From assembly GCF_014839805.1 (NCBI RefSeq), contig NC_051126.1, positions 9,928,609-9,992,608 on the forward strand: a stretch of 64,000 bases of DNA. The letters are read 5' to 3'. The notes beneath the pieces were generated by a model. The model worked only from the letters and a program-made list of their open reading frames with translations, had not been told where the DNA came from and searched no databases. Of the stretch, positions 1-10,599 are shown one piece after another. The stretch comes from Manduca sexta (taxonomy: Eukaryota; Arthropoda; Insecta; Lepidoptera; Sphingidae). Each line of letters opens with the position of its first letter. The stretch's first letter is position 1. The translations under genes were made by a program, and so were the position numbers.

Positions 1-815
1 TTAATTATTTTATAGTAGTTGTAAAGGCGGCTTAATTCTTGTTAAAACGTTGTTTAAATTAAAAAAGTTTACTTTAAACACTAAGATAATTATAGGGTTA
101 AAGGTAAAGTAAAAACAAAGCCTGCAACCTTATCGCTCTTCAACATAAATCAGATTAAGCTTTATGCAGAAATTGGGCGCCACGCAACTGTAGTAAATTG
201 GATACAATGAAGATAGCAAATGACTAGATAACTGGTTAATTATTGTTGGTCGGTGAATGAATTCTCGGAAGTCAGTGAACGTTCGAGTTATGTAGTATCG
301 GTCTGTTGCTTGGTCCCTTCCCGCACCCGACACCGCCCCCGCCACGCCAGTGCCGCGTCGTTCATACTTCATATCGTAGCGTCGGTTCTCGGTACACGGT
401 TGGACCATTGGGCTTCGCTGCGCAGCGCGCATTCCGTTTTATATCGTTCGCCGAGTAACACGATTTAGCAGTTTTAGCATCACCGTGCAGAGCGCGCTTG
501 TAGTTTGTTACTACCGATACCGATATTGAAGTGACAGACAAACCCGTCTTTATTCCCGTGACTTCGGGAGTGTTTTTCAAGTGGATGACGTTTCAATTTT
601 AAAAGAAAGTTATTTATTTTACTATAAATATAATATACATATTTTATTATAAATTTATCAAGTTTTATACGCTTGTAAGTGGACAACTGTAAATAAAATA
701 CAACAATTTCAAAACAATGTTTGGTGATGTGTTTTACACGCGACTAACTGAATAAGTCGTGGCCTCTGGGAACTACGTGGGTGGATCCCAAAATCGTCCA
801 ACGGACAGCAAACCA
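1..815 (+). promoter_or_regulatory. Upstream/5' region of the SOCS gene
   Basis: No coding exon is supported here. About 240-570 is clearly richer in C+G than the surrounding AT-rich DNA, as expected of a promoter or 5'UTR region. A TTCTCGGAA motif at 262-270 fits the STAT consensus TTCnnnGAA. JAK/STAT feedback control of SOCS genes makes this plausible, but one such match can occur by chance in a few kilobases. The short ORFs in this stretch lack codon-like content or splice support. No TATA box or initiator could be fixed, so the transcription start is unknown. Confidence 0.35.
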
Positions 816-854
816 ATGTGTTTGAAAGGCGTGAAGCAACAATTCTTCCATTGA
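816..854 (+). CDS. Upstream ORF of 12 codons before the SOCS start
   Basis: ATG at 816-818 opens a 12-codon reading frame (MCLKGVKQQFFH) that stops with TGA at 852-854. That is two nucleotides before the presumed SOCS initiator at 857. It is in a different frame from the SOCS CDS. If the transcript starts upstream of 816, ribosomes would meet this uORF first and would have to reinitiate or leak through. Translational restraint by uORFs is known for vertebrate SOCS1; the extension to this gene is inference. It depends on the unmapped transcription start. Confidence 0.4.
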   Translation: MCLKGVKQQFFH

Positions 855-856
855 AC

Positions 857-3800
857 ATGACTCTCGCTGCCAGAATATATCCGCAGAGTAAGTTGAGGTT
901 ATAATTTCACAAGACCGATAAATATTTTTTTCGAACATTATATCTAAAAAAATCTCATCTGCTCTATAAAGAAGATTAATAAATTAAAGTGTGTTAAGTT
1001 TTTGTTGGTTATATTGCAAATTAGTTCCGTATTATTGAGCGAATAGGTTATAAAATGTAATATCCAAACTCAACTTCAAGTATGACAACTCAATCCTACA
1101 ATTAGTTGATGTCATAGATACAAGTTTTGAGAATTAAAATACACATTTCCTTTATAATGCTATTCAATTACTTAATTTTATATTTTGACACATTATATGG
1201 TCATAAATAATGTGATTGTTTATTTTTACCTTTCTGGTGCTACACCTGGTTTGAGGAACTGAGTCCTTAGAAATGAAATAATTTTCCCACATCCAGCCAT
1301 TTTTCTATAAATTATTAAAATTATTACAAACATGCATTGGCTTGATGTTGAGAGAAAATCTTACTGAAATTAAATTAACTTAATCAAAGTATTATTTAGT
1401 TAATGTTATAATGTCTTTTTTTTATTATTGAAATTAGATATATTTGTAAAAAAAAAATAATGATTTAAAATTACAAATTCAATTTAATGATACAATAATG
1501 TACAAATGAGTACAATCACTTGATGTAACAATTTTATAAAAAAATCCAGAGTAATCATTATCATATAAATTTGTGTAAATATAGTATATGTATCATAGCA
1601 ACATCTGTTATCTTCAAACCAGCTCTAAATAAATGAGATAAACTAAACATGTGTAGGCAGAGTGATATCTCATATCTTAAAAGATAAGTATTTAGGAACA
1701 CTCCGAGAGACATTGCAAGGTCTTGGTATTAATACATAAAAGGCATCAACATTATGTTTTGCAACATAATATTCTTTTATATTGATTTGGTTAAATTAAA
1801 TGAATACATTGCAATATGTGTTTTACACTTAAATCATAATTGAAGCTATTTTAAACACTATCAAAATTTTTTTTTATTAATTATTTTTCAAAACCATACT
1901 TCACCGAGAAACATAATCCAATATTGATTAAAATGATAATGTACATATTTCTATATCTTGTGAAACATACTAGGAAAATATTAAGTTTTAAATAATTATA
2001 ATATATTAGTATAATACTAGAAAACCTAATTTAGTAATCATAACACAAAGATATTGATATAATGTAAAATACATTTATTGCTGCTTACATTTTTCCTTAT
2101 TTCTTAACATTTATCACAAATGGGTATGATAAATGATAATGACAATAGTTCTATATAATATTTCTATAAAGTTTTTACATAATTTTAAATGATATGGATG
2201 GTATATTCATTTCTTTGTTTAATCTGCGAATTGATAGACGGTTTGGATTAATTATGAGGGTTTCACATCATTAACAACCAATTAAGTTGTATTAAGGTGC
2301 TACCCCCAGCTACATGGCGCACTTATAGTGTTTTGAGAAGATATCTATCCTAAATTTATAAAATATGGATGATGTGGATACTGTTTCATTAATATCGTAA
2401 TAAAAATGGCACTGAATTTGTTGATTATGTGTATTTCTTCCTAAAGTATATTAATTTGCAATCAATTTTTTTTTATTCGTATATCTTTGCCTATTCCAAT
2501 ATTCGCGTTCGCTACTCACGCGCCGCGAAGTATGGAACGAATTGCTCAAGGCCGTTTTCTCGGTTAGGGCCTTTAGCCACGTCCAATTATGTGATAATAT
2601 TGTAAACTAAAAAGTATTTAACGGAAAGTATAATTCATTTCTATTTTGTTTGTAGATGCGTGCGTGGAAGTGGGTGTTCCGCTGAATGGCTGGTCGACGG
2701 GCGTGGCGTGCTGCCCCAACTGCAGGCACGAGCTGCGCGTGTCCCTCACGTCAGCAGCGGACAAATGCCACGTCACACCGACACCACACACACCTCCCCC
2801 GTTCACGATCCAGCCTTCATACTTGCCACATTCGCCCCTGTACGCCACACCATCATCGCCACTCATCCCCACACCCTACAATGAGGAGCTGAAGCGGCTT
2901 GCAGACACCCTCAGCGCGTTGAGGCTCTCGGGCTGGTACTACGGCAACCTGGATTGGCAGGTTTGTTAGTTTTGTTTTCCCCTTGTTTGCGGCACGTAGC
3001 GCCATCTATTAGCGATTGATGGAACATGATTTATGTTTCCTTATAGAAATTTGACATCACTTCGGTTCTCTAAAATCCCATTATGATAATAGATTGAGGA
3101 AACTATTTAAAGCTTAGTTAATTGTTAAGAGTTTCCCAACAGTAATAAATAGAGGTTAAAACTGTTTTTAATTGTATAGGAAGTGTTCAGTACTGTAACA
3201 GATAATCAGTCTATAAGGTTTACCAATGCCAGACATTTAATACAATTTAATAAAATATACGTACATTGACGTTACCAAGGAAAAATTGAATATGCTAAAG
3301 CCTTGTCCACATACTATTAACCTTTTTCTTGATACACTTCCTGTCTTTATATTCGGATGTATTTTTTAACTTCCCGTTATGACAAGTCCATACATTTTGC
3401 ATAAATTTGGTGAAACACCTTATACTTATATAACTGCCTCTCAACAAACTGTCGCAAATAAATAAAAATGTACTCGCAGTTAATATAATATATATTAATT
3501 CGGAATATCGATTTATAAAGACTCTATGCTATTTACGTAAATATAATGCTGAAAAATTATACATATAAAACTTAGTTCCCTCTATCTAAGAGTTAAATAA
3601 AAATCTATTTTCGAAACCCCTTCAGTAGTGCACCTATTGGAATTTTAATCCATAGTTATGCAGTTCCGCACATAAAGATAATCAAGCTGTATAAAATCTT
3701 GATCGTGTTAGTCTGGTCAAAAGAATCTATTACGGATGTGGACAAACAATATTTATTGTTTCCATTACGTTAACAAGAATTCATTTTTCGTTTCATCGCT

Positions 3801-5625
3801 AATTGACGCTTTAATTTAACACGTTTCAACACATTAACAGATTTTCCATACGTAGTATTGTTTACGTATCGAACGGAGCTGTCTTGCGATAACACGACTT
3901 GTTTGTGTCATTTTTATGCTCATTTTAACTTTAATTTTATCCCTTCATATTATATTTGTTCACATGTATAAATTTTAAAATATTCACCATATTTTTTTTT
4001 ACATATTTTAAATATATTTTCTTTTTTTCCAGGGTGCCCGAACGTTACTAAAAGACGCGAGTATCGGTGCATTTGTCGTGAGAGATTCCGGTGATAGGAA
4101 TTTCATATTCTCACTCTCCGTACAGACTGAACGCGGTCCCACATCAGTGCGGCTGCACTACGAACAGGGCTTCTTTAGGTAAATATATTGTAATATTATA
4201 AGATCACTAAGTGTTCTTCTCGGTTACGCCCGCGAGTAAATCCTTTCCCGATTCAAAGTACATAAAATACTATTCATACTGCTTGCCAGCACCATCTACT
4301 TAAAAAGGCAGATTAATTAATTCCAATATTTCCCAAGGGAGCAAATTACTGTGATGAGAAGTAGCCTATATATTAATCTAGAACATTGTTCACTCGTGTG
4401 CCAAATTTCATCTAAATGCTTTTGGCTAATGCTGCGTTTACATCTAACAAACATGCAAAACATTTTCACAAACTTTCATAATTATAATATTAGCAAGAAG
4501 TTATGATTCCTGTTGGTATATATTCAGTCTTTCAACGAATTGCATAAATTATTACGCATGAAATTGAAATACAAAACTTCATAGTAGCAACAATTTAATT
4601 CCAATTTCCTGTTATACACACAAATTGCTTTGCGATAACGTTCGTTATAATAGATTTTGTATAAGAAAATTACGTAGCATTTACGTACGTTCCCCATTTC
4701 CACACGATTTGCGTAACACACGCATGTGCAAACACGGTATAGCATTGTTTATTTGAACAATAATTGACGCGCAACTTTCTAGTTATTTTACAAAAGACAA
4801 TTACGAGGAAATGTTTACAAAGCGTAAATACATAGAAATGGTTATGCAATTTGTACGTTGCGTCAACATTTATTACCCAAAGACACGTCATTTGACCGAG
4901 TTTAATTGCTTATTTCTGTACTACAGTTTCTGTATAAACCACACTCTTTATAATATAGAACGTAATAACAACTATTTAAAGATTTGCATACAATTTAAGG
5001 GCTGTCAAGATATCATACAAGATCTTAATAGAGGATAGTGTTAACGATGCACGGTTAATCGATTGTAAATTGTTATTAAAACAAGATAAAATCCAGCTTA
5101 GCAACGAATTTTACACAAGTATTAATCTAACATGAGTGCAGTAATGATGAAATTAGTACACAGTTTTCATGTATCATAAAAATCACGTCTGCATACGTTC
5201 ATGCAAGTTTTCGGCTTTTGCACTTTGGTAGTTGGTACAATAATATTGATGGTGTTATTGTTGTTGGTTGCAGGTTAGATTGCGACCGGCCGCTGGCGCG
5301 GTACATGCCGCGGTTCCGGTGCGTGGTGGAGCTGGTGCAGCACTACGCGCGGGCGGCGAGCGCGGGCGGCGCGGGGGCGCGCGGCGGCGCAGGCGCAGGC
5401 ACGGTGTGGGTGGACCGCGAGGGCTGTCCGCACTCGCCGGTGCTGCTGAAGCAGCCGCTGCGGAAGGCGCCGCCGTCGTTGTTGCAGGCGGCGCGGCTGG
5501 CGGTGCACAAGGCGCTGGACTCGAACCCGCTGACGCCGAAGCTGTGGTGCGCGCCGAAGCACAGGCTGCTGCCGCTGCCCTCCACGCTCATAGACTATCT
5601 CGGCGAATACCCCTACTCGATCTAA
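857..5625 (+). CDS. SOCS2: Suppressor of cytokine signalling, SOCS2/CISH class (4 coding exons)
   Basis: Exons: 857-887, 2656-2960, 4033-4178 and 5274-5625; together 834 nt, 277 residues. Introns start GT and end AG, and phases agree at all three junctions. Exon 1 is short (10 codons plus 1 nt, donor GTAAGT) and begins MTL, as in vertebrate SOCS2. Residues about 13-100 are a Cys- and Pro-rich N-terminal region. The SH2 domain starts at GWYYGNL (103-109). AFVVRDS (125-131) is the phosphotyrosine-binding strand, with Arg129 as the key residue. A Gly/Ala linker encoded by very GC-rich DNA interrupts the late SH2 region. The SOCS box follows: a BC-box-like segment SLLQAARLAV (229-238) with Ala where Cys is usual, then LPLP (260-263, Cul5 box) and a C-terminus ending EYPYSI. 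The family inhibits JAK/STAT receptor signalling in the cytoplasm and recruits Elongin B/C-Cul5 ubiquitin ligase. The class call rests on the C-terminus and SH2 wording. Exon 1 is less certain than exons 2-4. Confidence 0.85.
888..2655 (+). other. SOCS intron 1
   Basis: This is AT-rich sequence between donor GTAAGT (888-893) and the acceptor ending TTTGTTTGTAG at 2655. No coding exon or recognisable repeat was seen. A short GC-richer patch at about 2500-2585 precedes exon 2. First introns of insect SOCS genes can carry STAT-responsive enhancers, but I found no cluster of TTCnnnGAA sites here. Confidence 0.5.
4205..4505 (+). repeat. Interspersed repeat, family F, in SOCS intron 3
   Basis: It starts near a CGCCCGCG block and ends with CATAATTATAATATTAGCAA. 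It resembles the element at 24000-24265 (CGCCCGCGTAAAGG...TTTATAATATTAGTAGGAT), and the element at 44395-44580 looks like the reverse-strand relative. This form is common in lepidopteran genomes and is probably a nonautonomous transposon. The exact class is not determined. Confidence 0.5.
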
Positions 5626-7115
5626 CACTCAGATCTGTATTATATTTATTTAGTTAATTTAAGCCTCCTGAATGTTTGCCGACGTGTTCATTGTCTTTGA
5701 ATTTGTATAGAATACAATTACGTCTCACGGCATCGAGTGTTCGGCAAACACCCGACGTAGCAACACTTGGTCAAATAACACATATTCCGTAGATGGTAAT
5801 TATTTTATGTGTGAAACGAAATTCTCGGCAGTGAACATGTTGGAATCTCTGGTATATAGTACGGACGAGGAGTCCATGACTTTGGCTACAGACGTGTCGG
5901 TCTCACCACAGGGCTCGGTCGTCGGCGTCTGATTTATCATAATATATTTTAGTTGTACAAATTAATTTTCGTAATGGAAATCTAGTACAGGTTGCTAGAA
6001 AGGGCCGGCTCCTTTAATTACCGACTATCTTAATTTATAATAGTTAAATTGTGTAATAACATATTGTTTTATTCGTAAGTATTAAATATGGGACTCAACT
6101 TTGGTATTTAGTGAAATGTTTACGCGGATGAATTATTTTTGTTAAGCCGATTTCCGTTTCTGTATATAGAGTAAACATTACGCGCAAGACTGATTCTATT
6201 GAACGTCTAATATACTTAACGGACGTTTCTGTTTACTTAGTTTCACACGCAGTTGTTTCTGACACCTGAAAGTCGATCGTTCTGTGCCATATCGGCTTCA
6301 GCAAATATTTACTTGGTTCGTTGACGCAGCCGAGTAGCAAATGTTTGCAGTTGTGATGTATGGAGCTTCAGAGCATCGACCAAACAACCAGATCGCTTTT
6401 AAATTAATTTATCGAATTAGTTTTTCTTTTTAATAATGGCCAGTCAGTTGTGAGGGCTTTGATGAATTCAGAGTGGCATGTAACAGAGTCGAAAGTGTAT
6501 CTTGGTGTGTAAAGTTTATATCGAATCATTTATAATTTCATTGCTGATATTACTATTTTAGCCAATTGTTCACTAATGCCTAATCTTGTCCATGGTTTTT
6601 AAAAATCATCACACTATTTTATAGAGTTATATTTTTATTTATTTATTTCTCATTTAAGGCTTAGGATTATTTGTCAAATGTTATATTAATAATTTTAATA
6701 TTTGTTCCTATCCAGTTTTCAACTGATACATTTCTTCCGTTTCTTTGGCACCCTTATTAACCTTAATAATTATTACAATATAAAGTGCCATCAAAACTTG
6801 ACATAGGATTATAGTGGATTGGTATATTTGATCATAGGGAGTGTAGTGTTTTGAGGCTGACTATGTAAATAACTCTTATTTTTGTTTATTATTTATTTCA
6901 TTATAGTAAGTTAAAACCTTTACAGGTTAGGTGAACCATGAGATGGTGACGTCGCAGAAATATTACAACTGCATGCTATTATGTTATATAAACACAGTTT
7001 TTTCTTACATTTATTTCAATTACAGTGTACCGCTTTACGCAAAACCTGAAGTTATTTAATTAAATTACAACAAGATACAATTTTATCAAAACTATATTAC
7101 CATTTGAAAAATAAA
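5626..7115 (+). other. Presumed 3'UTR and downstream region of the SOCS gene
   Basis: This non-coding, AT-rich sequence follows the SOCS stop. ATTTA pentamers occur at about 5645 and about 6630-6650, as seen in unstable cytokine-feedback mRNAs. The first AATAAA I found on this strand is at 7110-7115, so the 3'UTR could run that far; ATTAAA variants occur earlier (about 6083). The true cleavage site is unknown. Confidence 0.35.
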
Positions 7116-7724
7116 GTAATATGTTTGGAAATGCTAAACAATTTTTATATTGACATGAATGTCTACAATTTTCTTTGTTCAAATGATTTTCCAGTAGATA
7201 AAACATATTACAGCTTGAGTTTTAGAGAGTAAATCGAATGTAATAAATAAATTATATAGTGCTGGTAATATTTCCGCGACAGTGAAAAAAGATATTGAAT
7301 AAGGGTGGGGTTGCAGGTTTGGCTAGTGAAATTCAACAATATAGGATAAATATATATGTACCTTGAATAATCTCAATTAGAATAATTTATAGACATCATT
7401 TGTGTATAACTTTTAAGTAAAAGTGTATTGTTTGCAGTAACTCCTAATCACCATGAAATATTAATGATATACTTTTCTAGTATTGAATATGGTAATTATT
7501 TGAATTTATGTGTACGAGACATACAATGTACTATTTAAACCTTACCTGAAATAATAGAAAATACCATGTATCAACATTGTAGTCTAATATATAAAAGAAC
7601 TGCAAATAATTAATATACAAAAACAAAATATACATTCTGGCTATAATCTTGTATATTCATTTTTTATTCCCCCAAAAGTTTCACCAATAACTAATCAAAT
7701 AAAAAAACTGAAACACCACCTGCA

Positions 7725-7925
7725 TTCGGTTAGCACTCAGCAGAGCAACTCGACTATACCTTACTAAGGCGGGACACGCAGGTATCCCACCCTCTTCCCT
7801 TTTCCCACTTTCTCCCAAAGGAACCACTTCGGTTGCCAAGCTGGGGGATCGCCTGTATCGCGTTCACAGTGATCCCTCCTACATATACGTAGCGGGTCCC
7901 CCAAAAAAAAGAACTACGCTTGCAT
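7725..7925. repeat. Probable retroelement-derived fragment
   Basis: This roughly 200-bp block is distinctly GC-richer than its surroundings, with C-rich tracts, CCAAGCTGGGGGATCG, and a terminal AGCGGGTCCCCC followed by A8. The abrupt composition change and A-rich end suggest a truncated non-LTR element. No ORF survives, and the family is not recognised. Confidence 0.35.
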
Positions 7926-8296
7926 CATAAACAAGTCTTCGCTTGTAAAAAAAAAACCTCAGTACTTAGGCATGTTTTATTATAAAAATAAAACATTAGG
8001 TTTTTGTTTTTACTGAAGGTAGCGGATTAATTTTTTCTCTTGTAGTGGATAGCTATCACCTGCGGAGCAGTCCAAGTTAGGTCGAAACGCAAAAGTCCCC
8101 GTCTTTTACATATATTCAGAATATGCAAGTTTTTAAATGTCACAGTTGCTGAGCTTTTAAAATATTATCTGCCTGTATTGAAAGGTGAAGTCAAGCAATA
8201 TTTTTGTTCTTTACTATCAAAATCAGGTAAATTTTCATGGACTTCGGCAAACGAATTGAGAACCCCCATTTTTTGGTGAAGCATCGTAGATTCCCG

Positions 8297-8572
8297 TCAA
8301 GTCTCCTGAGGACCCTTGAAGATCCACTTGGACCAATTGCAATTGGTCGGTTTGCAGCCTAAATATCCGCCTTCTATAAACTTTGTATAGAAGTGCGTCC
8401 TGTAGAGATGAGCTTCATTCCGCTCACGGTACCGTTGCGCCCCGCGGACGCGGAGCTTTAAAGTTAGTTTACACAAGTACCTAAGTTCTCGTAGCGATGT
8501 GTTGCGTAAAGATTTCGAGATGAATAAGCCTATTATTTTTCTGAGAGCCAAAGGACGCAACGACATAATCAT
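8297..8572 (-). CDS. Possible small protein (91 aa), divergent from the FAM234 gene
   Basis: On the minus strand, ATG at 8572-8570 opens 91 codons to a TGA at 8299-8297. An upstream in-frame ATG exists at 8659, but the intervening sequence is dominated by a poly-T run and is more likely 5'UTR. The N-terminus is basic and hydrophobic with no acidic residues (MIMSLRPLALRKIIGLFISK), like a mitochondrial presequence. The C-terminal part carries two Cys residues (GCKPTNC) and ends FKGPQET. Codons in the 3' half are GC-richer than flanking DNA. The start lies 177 bp from the FAM234 start, fitting a shared divergent promoter. I do not recognise the family; it could also be one exon of a longer gene or a chance ORF. 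Confidence 0.4.
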   Translation of the reverse strand: MIMSLRPLALRKIIGLFISKSLRNTSLRELRYLCKLTLKLRVRGAQRYRERNEAHLYRTHFYTKFIEGGYLGCKPTNCNWSKWIFKGPQET

Positions 8573-8748
8573 GACAGTTCCAAAAAAAAAAAACGAAAAG
8601 TGACATGGAGTCGTGGTTTCAGTGGTTTGTTTATTGATTTTATTATTTGCAATTTGCATTTTATATGTAGAAGCAACAAAAATATTTATTCTCGACGTAT
8701 AAATTCGTGCCTACTCTGACAATGTAACGTGATACTTGTGGAATAACC
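8573..8748. promoter_or_regulatory. Putative divergent promoter / 5'UTR of the FAM234-like gene
   Basis: This short AT-rich interval separates the minus-strand small ORF from the FAM234 ATG. It contains an A12 run at about 8582-8593 and no other ORF. The FAM234 start context is AACCATGTC. A shared promoter is inferred from geometry only. Confidence 0.3.
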
Positions 8749-10599
8749 ATGTCAGTAAATGGTACCGGTGGCAACTACGCACCACTGAAACAGATACTGT
8801 CAGACTCCGAGTCCGAAGACGACCAGAAACTTGACAATGTACAGATCAAAACGACAGACAGCTGCAATAATTTGGATTTCAACAGTGGCCTGCAGTCTTC
8901 AAAAAACTACAGCATGAGCGATATGGACGAGTTTAACACAAATGTCAATACCATTGAAAGCACAATGGACAATGTCAGCTTTTTACAATCCGATATATCA
9001 AACAAAATGTCATTCCCACGGCGCTGCGCCTTCGTGACCTCAATACTTGTGTGTATATTCACAGTTATTATATTTTTGTGGGGTGTACCATGTTCAGACT
9101 TCGGTAGCTGCGCTAGTAATGAATGGCAAGATAAAACTACGAGCTGGGAACTGCCGTACGACGAGATTGAACTATCTGGAGCAGTCCAGGTCGTTGATGG
9201 AGCCATACCCAAAACAAAAAATTTAATTTTTATTTATAGAGGCAATTATATGAGGCAGGAAGATAACGCTAACACAGACAATGTGAATGGAGTATTACTT
9301 ATTGTTGGTAGTTCTGGAAAGGTTGGCTGGTACACAAGAGAGAGAAGAATACCTACAGAAATTAATTGCCACCTCATTGATGTGAATAGAGATAAGCAAA
9401 AGGATTGCATTGTAGCTGGTACCGAAGGATTGTTTGCAGCATTGAACCCTCTTTCTGGGACTTATTACTGGAATATACATAAGGAAGAAAATTTCCTTAC
9501 CAACATAACTATGATTGACTTTCCTATAGTTGTAAAGGACATGGATAAGGACAAAGTTAGTGACTTATTAACTGTGGCAACCCTTGATGCAAATTCAAAT
9601 CATAATGCATTGCTATTAGTCTCTGGAGCAACAGGTCGGCTGATTGGAGAACCAATGATCATAGATGATTGTTCAACAGTCAAGTTAATTTCTGAATCAG
9701 ACTCCATTACATATATCTGTAAAAATAGCACAACAGAGGCTGTAAGGCTGATCACTTACCCTTTGTTATATAAAAAATTACTAAAATTTGATCAGGTTAC
9801 CAATCATAGTCAACCACCCGCAAAGGTCTCTAAAAGAGTGAATACAATACTGAAGAAGAGCATTGGAAATACAAGAGTAATTTTTTCAAATGGTCCAGGG
9901 AAGCTGATTGTGGAAAATTCTGGAGAATGCCCTAATTCTTGTAGAGTAAATTTGACATTGCTATTGGACAGGAATGGGACTTCTAATGTCACCTGGGAAT
10001 ATGTAGCCAATCATGTTTATGCAATGAAACCCAGCTCCTTTGCATTCACAAACTCCATACGGGGGTTTGTACTGAAATTATGACAATGGAACAGTGCACA
10101 CTTTGCTAAGGGTGCACATAAAATTGACGAAGTCAAATACAATGTTCAAAATCAGAGCCCAAAGAATCCGTATGATGTATTCTATTACAGGCCTGATATA
10201 AATGTACCATCTATATCAGCATTTATAAAGTATACTAACTTCACAGCCCATGATATATCAGAGAGGATTGTGTTAGTATCATTTGACAAAGAACAAACGC
10301 ACAATGTTAATGTTAGTCAAACTGATATTGTGCAAATATGTGTGCGCGGTCCAGTGAACACCACCACACCTTTGCCGTTATGCCAACCTGATTTAGAATA
10401 TCAGGAGCAGTCACTAATGATTGCAGATTTGGATGGAGATCAATCTCATGAGCTAATCTCATATTATAGCACATTTGTAGCACCTGAGCTTTATACACCA
10501 AAGAATTCTAACCCTCATGACAGTTGGCGGCTATCATCCTTCGTTAGAGTAATAAGATTAGAGTCTGAATTACCAAAACTGTTTGTTGCTGATATATAA
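8749..10599 (+). CDS. FAM234-family type II membrane protein, with an in-frame TGA at codon 445
   Basis: ATG at 8749 opens 444 codons to a TGA at 10081-10083. The same frame continues for 171 more codons to TAA at 10597-10599, giving 616 residues plus the internal stop, close to vertebrate FAM234B (about 620). The N-terminus YAPLKQILSDSESEDD is an acidic cytoplasmic tail as in FAM234B. One membrane segment spans about 93-113 (CAFVTSILVCIFTVIIFLWG), followed by CSDFGSC. The ectodomain shows FG-GAP-like Asp-rich loops at DVNRDKQKD (211-219), DMDKDKVSD (264-272) and DLDGDQSHE (560-568), typical of a beta-propeller, and many NxT/S sites. The text either side of the TGA (GFVLKL and QWNSAHFAKG) reads as one continuous protein. 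The TGA may be a consensus error, a null allele or readthrough. The CDS has no intron, so a retrocopy is possible. The function of FAM234 proteins is poorly defined. Confidence 0.8.
10081..10083 (+). other. In-frame TGA interrupting the FAM234-like ORF
   Basis: The codon sequence is TTA TGA CAA TGG, with no frame change on either side. Before it the protein reads GFVLKL, after it QWNSAHFAKG. A single G-to-A change from TGG (Trp) would explain it. UGA followed by C is the leakiest stop context, so readthrough is possible. Selenocysteine is unlikely because Lepidoptera have lost selenoprotein synthesis. Confidence 0.85.

Noticed and set aside
2618..2892. Alternative ORFs over SOCS exon 2
   Set aside because: Only the frame reading into GWYYGNLDWQ joins the SH2 exons with correct phase.
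5268..5657. Ala/Gly- or Arg-rich ORFs over SOCS exon 4
   Set aside because: Frame shadows of the GC-rich SH2/SOCS-box exon.
10081..10083. Selenocysteine at the FAM234 TGA
   Set aside because: Lepidoptera lack selenoprotein machinery, and I saw no obvious SECIS-like element.
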